From: Leucaena leucocephala
Lineage: Eukaryota > Streptophyta > Magnoliopsida > Fabales > Fabaceae
Length of the DNA stretch: 64,000 bases
Direction of reading: 5' to 3'
Assembly: GCA_037074615.1 (NCBI GenBank)
Contig: CM073520.1
Span: 35,397,527 to 35,461,526 of the forward strand
Shown piece after piece: positions 59,969 through 64,000 of this stretch. A program made the position numbers and the translations under genes. Position 1 is the first letter of the stretch; the number at the start of each line of letters is the position of its first letter. The notes below the pieces were generated by a model. It was not told the DNA's origin. It was given only the letters and a program-made list of their open reading frames with translations, and made no database searches.

Positions 59969-61089
59969 ATTTAACCTTTTCTTTTTTTGTTTTTTTTTGC
60001 AAGAGAGGGGAGTTAAATGGGGATGAGTGAGAGTGATACTAATATGTACGGATTCCAGTTTCACTCGAGACTTCCTTTAGATGTGAGCAAGCTATCTATA
60101 ACGGTATGAAAATTCTTCCAATTACAAAAATGGTGCAAGTTTAATATTGAGAAATGGGTGAATAAGCCTAGTACTCGTATTTGTCACTAATAAACAAAAT
60201 GAATAAATAAGAATGACTAGACATTGGGTTGAACATTCTGTAAAGGGTCTAAATTTAAAGTGAGACAAATTATTAATAATGTAGTTTTTTTATAATTTTT
60301 ATTATATACATATCTGAAGTGAATAATGATTATAATTATTTGTTGGTAAAAAAATAGTGGCTATGATTAATTAGTAATTGATAATTAAATTGTAAAATGC
60401 GGTTACATGCTCATGGAGTCAACTTTCATTGACCTGACGTGACAGTATCACATTACAAGGCACCATAGACTTTACTACGAGAGAGGATCGTGACCGAAGT
60501 ATGTGCCGTCGGGAGACCGGCAAAGAAGACCGAGAACCACTTAATATTTTAGTCCTGTGTTTCAAACGATTATATAATTATACTATTAATTCTTTTTCTC
60601 TTTTTCATTATAAAGGAAAACTGAAAAAATGAAAGATAGTAATGTATGGGTTGTCATTCATTTTATTATAGTATTCAGGGGAAACAAATAGTTCCTTGAC
60701 AAGAATTCTAATAGGTTTATTTAATATACATGACGATTTAATATTCTACGAATTTTTGAAATATTAATTAATAATTAATACTACAATATAAGTAAGGGAA
60801 AATTTCTGACCAAGTAAACAATAATTTGACGGAGAAATTAGTTTTTTTTTCCTGAGTTGTCCCCGAGATATTCTCTAGTACTACTATTACAGGAAGTTTA
60901 TTTAATTTAGATTTTTTTTTACCAGAAATTTCATTAATTAATAAAAACCACAAGGATGAGAAAGACATAATTTTCATTGATCTGAGTCTGTACTCTCGAA
61001 GATTGCGCCAAGCACACCATCATTAATTGCCCGATTACCAAACGCAGCACTCAGTTTCAGTTGGCCAGATTCACTGCACTTATCCATTC
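59969..61089. other. Intergenic region and probable WRKY promoter
   Basis: No gene was recognised. The region begins with the DUF3598 3' UTR, passes through AT-rich sequence and includes a more GC-rich patch at 60420-60540 with W-box-like motifs. The last ~100 bp before 61090 probably form the WRKY leader. Confidence 0.55.
60418..60440. promoter_or_regulatory. Clustered W-box and TGACGT elements upstream of the WRKY gene
   Basis: Within 23 bp there is GTCAA (a TTGAC core on the minus strand), TTGACC on the plus strand at 60429-60434, and TGACGT at 60435-60440. Another TTGAC core is near 60826. WRKY proteins bind TTGAC(C/T) and TGACG is a TGA-bZIP site, so auto- or cross-regulation is plausible. 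Short motifs like these also occur by chance. Confidence 0.3.
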
Positions 61090-63776
61090 ATGGCCACTAA
61101 AAATGGCCATTCCCTCGCGCCGCCGCCGCCGCCTCGTCCGACCATCACTCTCCCTCCCCGACCTTCCATGGAGGCTTTCCTCGCCGGTGGACCCGGTCTA
61201 AGTCCTGGTCCCATGACTCTCGTCTCCAGCTTCTTCTCCGACACCTACCCTGACTCCGATTGCCGCTCTTTCTCTCAGCTGCTCGCCGGAGCCATGGCTT
61301 CGCCGCTTGCTCTTGGTGCCAGGCCTAGTTTCCTTCCGGAAAATTCCACCAACAATTCCTCCACTTCTGAGGATGGAGCAGAGAAGAATTTGGGTTTCAA
61401 GCAGAGTGCACCCATGAATTTGGTTGTTGCTCGTTCCCCAATGTTCCCCATCCCGCCTGGGCTTAGCCCTTCTGGTTTGCTTAATTCTCCGGGCTTCTTT
61501 TCGCCCCAGGTATTTGAAAGAATTTAACTTGGTGTAGTTACTAGTTACTCTTGGGTGCATGCATTCAAGTAGGTGATCTCTAGCTCATTCAAGTTACTCT
61601 ACAAAGAAAGAGATGCAAAATTCTCGTTATTAATTTAATATTTAAATAAGAAACTAAGGAATAGGAGTTACCTGTTTTACGGCAATAAGCTATTACACAG
61701 GCTTTATCCTTCTCCATACTACTTGTTCATGACCCATGCTAAATTTATTGTGGAAAACATTATTCATGATATGCCCATTTTTCCAGCAAAGAATGTTTTT
61801 ATCTAGTGATAACATTGCTTTCTTGATGTGGAGGAGTAGCTGCTTGCTTAATATGACAGATGTATTGGTCATGCCGCAGGGCATTTTTCTCATCATTATG
61901 TATCAATGTGACCATCATGTTTTGAGGACAGCGGATATATTTGTATGAGCCTCTTATTGTCTCTCCATTTCAATATATACAGAGCCCCTTTGGGATATCC
62001 CACCAACAGGCTCTAGCACAGGTTACAGCTCAAGCTGTCCTAGCACAATCGCAAATGCATGCTCAAGCGGATTTTCACCCATCTGCAGTAACAGCCCCTT
62101 CTGAACCATTGGCCGTGCAGCCATCCAGTACTCCAGGTGAAGGATTAGAGCTACAAGTGGTACCATCGGTATCGGAACCTAAAGGTGCCCTAGTGGAAAT
62201 ATCGGAAATTTCTCATGCTGATAACAAATATCAAGCTTCTTCTAGGGGTGTTGACAAACCAGCGGATGATGGCTATAACTGGCGTAAGTATGGGCAGAAG
62301 CAGGTTAAGGGGAGTGACTATCCACGGAGCTACTACAAGTGTACACATCTGAACTGCCCTGTAAAGAAAAAGATTGAGCGTGCCCATGATGGCCACATAA
62401 CTGAAATTATCTATAAAGGCCAGCATAACCATGAAAAGCCTCAGCCAAATAGGCGTGCTGCCAAAGATAATTGTGACTCAAATGAAAATAAAAGCATTCA
62501 AGTTATGTCTGAGTCAAATACACAGGTTTGGGTTGGAAATTCAAATGTGATAGGTGAAAGCATCCCTGACCATTCAATGCCTGAGGGTGACCAGACCTCC
62601 AATCAAGAGGCTCGCAGACAGTCATCTGGATCACGTGAGAGTGAGGAAGCACTTGATGCACATACTAAAGAAGAAGATGGAGATGTTGGTGAGCCAAAAT
62701 CAAAAAGGAGGCAAGTTTTGCAGTGTTGTGAATCCTTCTTCAAGAGCTCTGAAATTTTCTTTTTCTTCAAAATATAGGCTAAAGTTCTGCTTTGCAGGAG
62801 CACTGAGGTTGGAGCTACTGAAGCATCTTTGTCCCACAAGACTGTTACAGAACCTAAAATCATTGTACGGACAAGAAGCGAAGTTGATCTGTTAGATGAT
62901 GGCTACAGGTGGCGCAAGTATGGGCAGAAAGTAGTGAAGGGAAATCCTCATCCAAGGTGATCCCCGCGTCTGTTCTTATGTGCTAGTCTATTTATCTTGT
63001 GAACTTGTAAATATATGTTTGTAATGAATCACATGGTTGAAATCATATAAAGTGACAATCCAGATGAGTGTATTGCTAAGTGAGAGAAAGAGGGAGAACA
63101 CTTGGGTGATAGAACTGCACATTAAAGAATCCTCATGGATCGTTCACTTTTTTTTTCGTGTTTTACTCTATTAATATTCTTACTTGAGGCTATCCTATGC
63201 ATGAACACATACATTGCTGTTGCTCTAAACTTTTAGTGCTGCTTCTGCTTCCATTAGTTAATTCTTCCATGTAATTCCAGTTGGTGTCTGGGATCATTCA
63301 GCCATATTGTGTTTGTTCCACGATACAAGTCTGTTAAAATTTATCAAGAGATGATTTTAAATTAAGGATTTGTGAATCATTCTCTAGGCATGCAACACCC
63401 TCTTACACAAGAAAGATAAACTTGAAATATCCCTGGGTTCTGCTACCATTTTGAAGCTAGTGGTTTTATATTAAAAATTGCCCATAATACGCCTAGGGCA
63501 TTATTTTTCCATCATTATCTTGCTTTCAAAAGAATTTTCACATGTTAGTATGAACTTAAAATACTGTATTGCTGATGCTTATTTTCTGTGAACAGGAGTT
63601 ATTACAAATGCACCTTTGCAGGATGTAATGTGCGTAAGCATGTTGAGAGATCTTCAACAGACCCTAAAGCTGTCATAAATACGTACGAGGGAAAACATAG
63701 CCATGATGTGCCTGCTTCTAGACATAGCAGCCACACCACCTCAGCTACTACCAATTCAATGCCTCAAACAACATAG
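61090..63776 (+). CDS. Group I WRKY transcription factor (WRKY3/WRKY4-like)
   Basis: This is a nuclear DNA-binding protein of the WRKY3/4 clade, whose Arabidopsis members act in responses to necrotrophic pathogens and senescence. Four exons are 61090-61509, 61983-62710, 62798-62956 and 63596-63776, encoding 495 residues. The proline-rich N terminus includes SPTG-like SPGFFSPQSPFGISHQQALAQV, typical of this clade. The first WRKY domain has DDGYNWRKYGQKQVKGSDYP and a C-X4-C...H-X-H finger ending QHNHEKPQPN. The second has DDGYRWRKYGQKVVKGNPHP and a finger ending KHSHDVPAS. The last intron splits the second domain between NPHPR and SYYKC, the conserved position for WRKY genes. Intron 2 has a GC donor (AG|GCAAGT at 62711). 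The start MATKNGH follows from the ATG at 61090. A basic KSKRR stretch between the domains may aid nuclear import. Confidence 0.94.
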
Positions 63777-64000
63777 AGTGACTCCTGGCAACAAAGACCA
63801 AAAACCAGCTGTTTTACGCTTAAAAGAAGAGCAAAACGGAGTATAAACATAATACCAAGATCAGTTAAGCAACTTTTTTGAGTTATAGAACTAACCTGGT
63901 GAGTAGTGATCTTGTCTATAAATGGAAAAGGAAAATTTGAAGACGACTTGGTGAAGATGGTTGGCCATGGTTAGAGCTTGTATTTTGAACCCTAGGTTCT
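63777..64000 (+). other. WRKY gene 3' UTR and flank
   Basis: This is the sequence after the TAG stop of the WRKY gene. In some WRKY4-type proteins the coding region continues with an arginine/leucine-rich tail and an LKEEQ-like end. A similar string (ACGCTTAAAAGAAGAGCAAA, about 63817) lies here after the stop, hinting that this copy may have lost its tail. Confidence 0.4.

Noticed and set aside
62603..62895. Alternative reading through the WRKY exon 2-3 region (a GT donor or retained intron)
   Set aside because: Using the nearby GT places exon 3 in a frame with an immediate stop and breaks alignment with WRKY3/4 proteins; the GC donor restores it.
1..64000. tRNA, rRNA or organelle-derived insertions, or a new defence or biosynthetic system
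   Set aside because: No cloverleaf-like or rRNA-like sequence was noticed by eye, and every intact gene belongs to a known plant family. Nothing supports a novel system beyond the points listed.

Overview
The window is nuclear DNA from a eudicot plant. Coding exons are separated by AT-rich GT-AG introns. The proteins are plant-specific orthologues: CNGC2, plant PTEN1, UFD2, an E-class PPR protein, L-arabinokinase, plastid chorismate mutase and a group I WRKY factor. Intergenic DNA holds CACTA-type and foldback transposons, (TA)n tracts and degenerate tandem repeats. The species cannot be named from sequence alone.

Layout. 1-8.5 kb is gene-free, with two CACTA-family elements (the right end of one at 1-707 and a complete one at 4318-5498) and two copies of a dispersed ~500 bp repeat. 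8.5-12.9 kb (+) is the cyclic nucleotide-gated channel CNGC2. 15.8-20.2 kb (+) is the phosphatase PTEN1. 22.6-28.9 kb (+) is the ubiquitin E4 factor UFD2. 29.8-32.5 kb (-) is an organelle-targeted SpoU/TrmH RNA methyltransferase. 33.7-35.6 kb (-) is an intronless PPR gene. 37.4-40.3 kb (+) is an intronless arabinokinase gene. 41.8-45.6 kb holds decayed copies of chorismate mutase and of the mL41 ribosomal protein gene. 47.7-50.6 kb (+) is intact chorismate mutase. 53.8-55.7 kb (+) is intact mL41. 56.8-60.0 kb (+) is a plastid DUF3598 gene. 61.1-63.8 kb (+) is a group I WRKY factor.

Exon models were built by hand from splice sites, reading phase and remembered orthologues. In every model the exon phases sum to an open frame ending at a stop codon.

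The most informative structure is the 41.8-55.7 kb block. The gene pair chorismate mutase-mL41 appears twice in the same order, with introns recognisable in both copies. The upstream pair is dead and the downstream pair intact, so this looks like a segmental tandem duplication followed by loss of one copy.

From memory, CNGC2-UFD2-SpoU corresponds to adjacent Arabidopsis loci At5g15410-At5g15390, and the PPR/chorismate mutase pair to At3g29230/At3g29200. The window therefore keeps old microsynteny, with PTEN1 lying inside the first block. CNGC2, the UFD2 orthologue (MUSE3), chorismate mutase and WRKY factors all touch salicylate or NLR immunity in Arabidopsis. I treat that as a coincidence worth testing, not a demonstrated cluster. 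I found no clearly new biological system.
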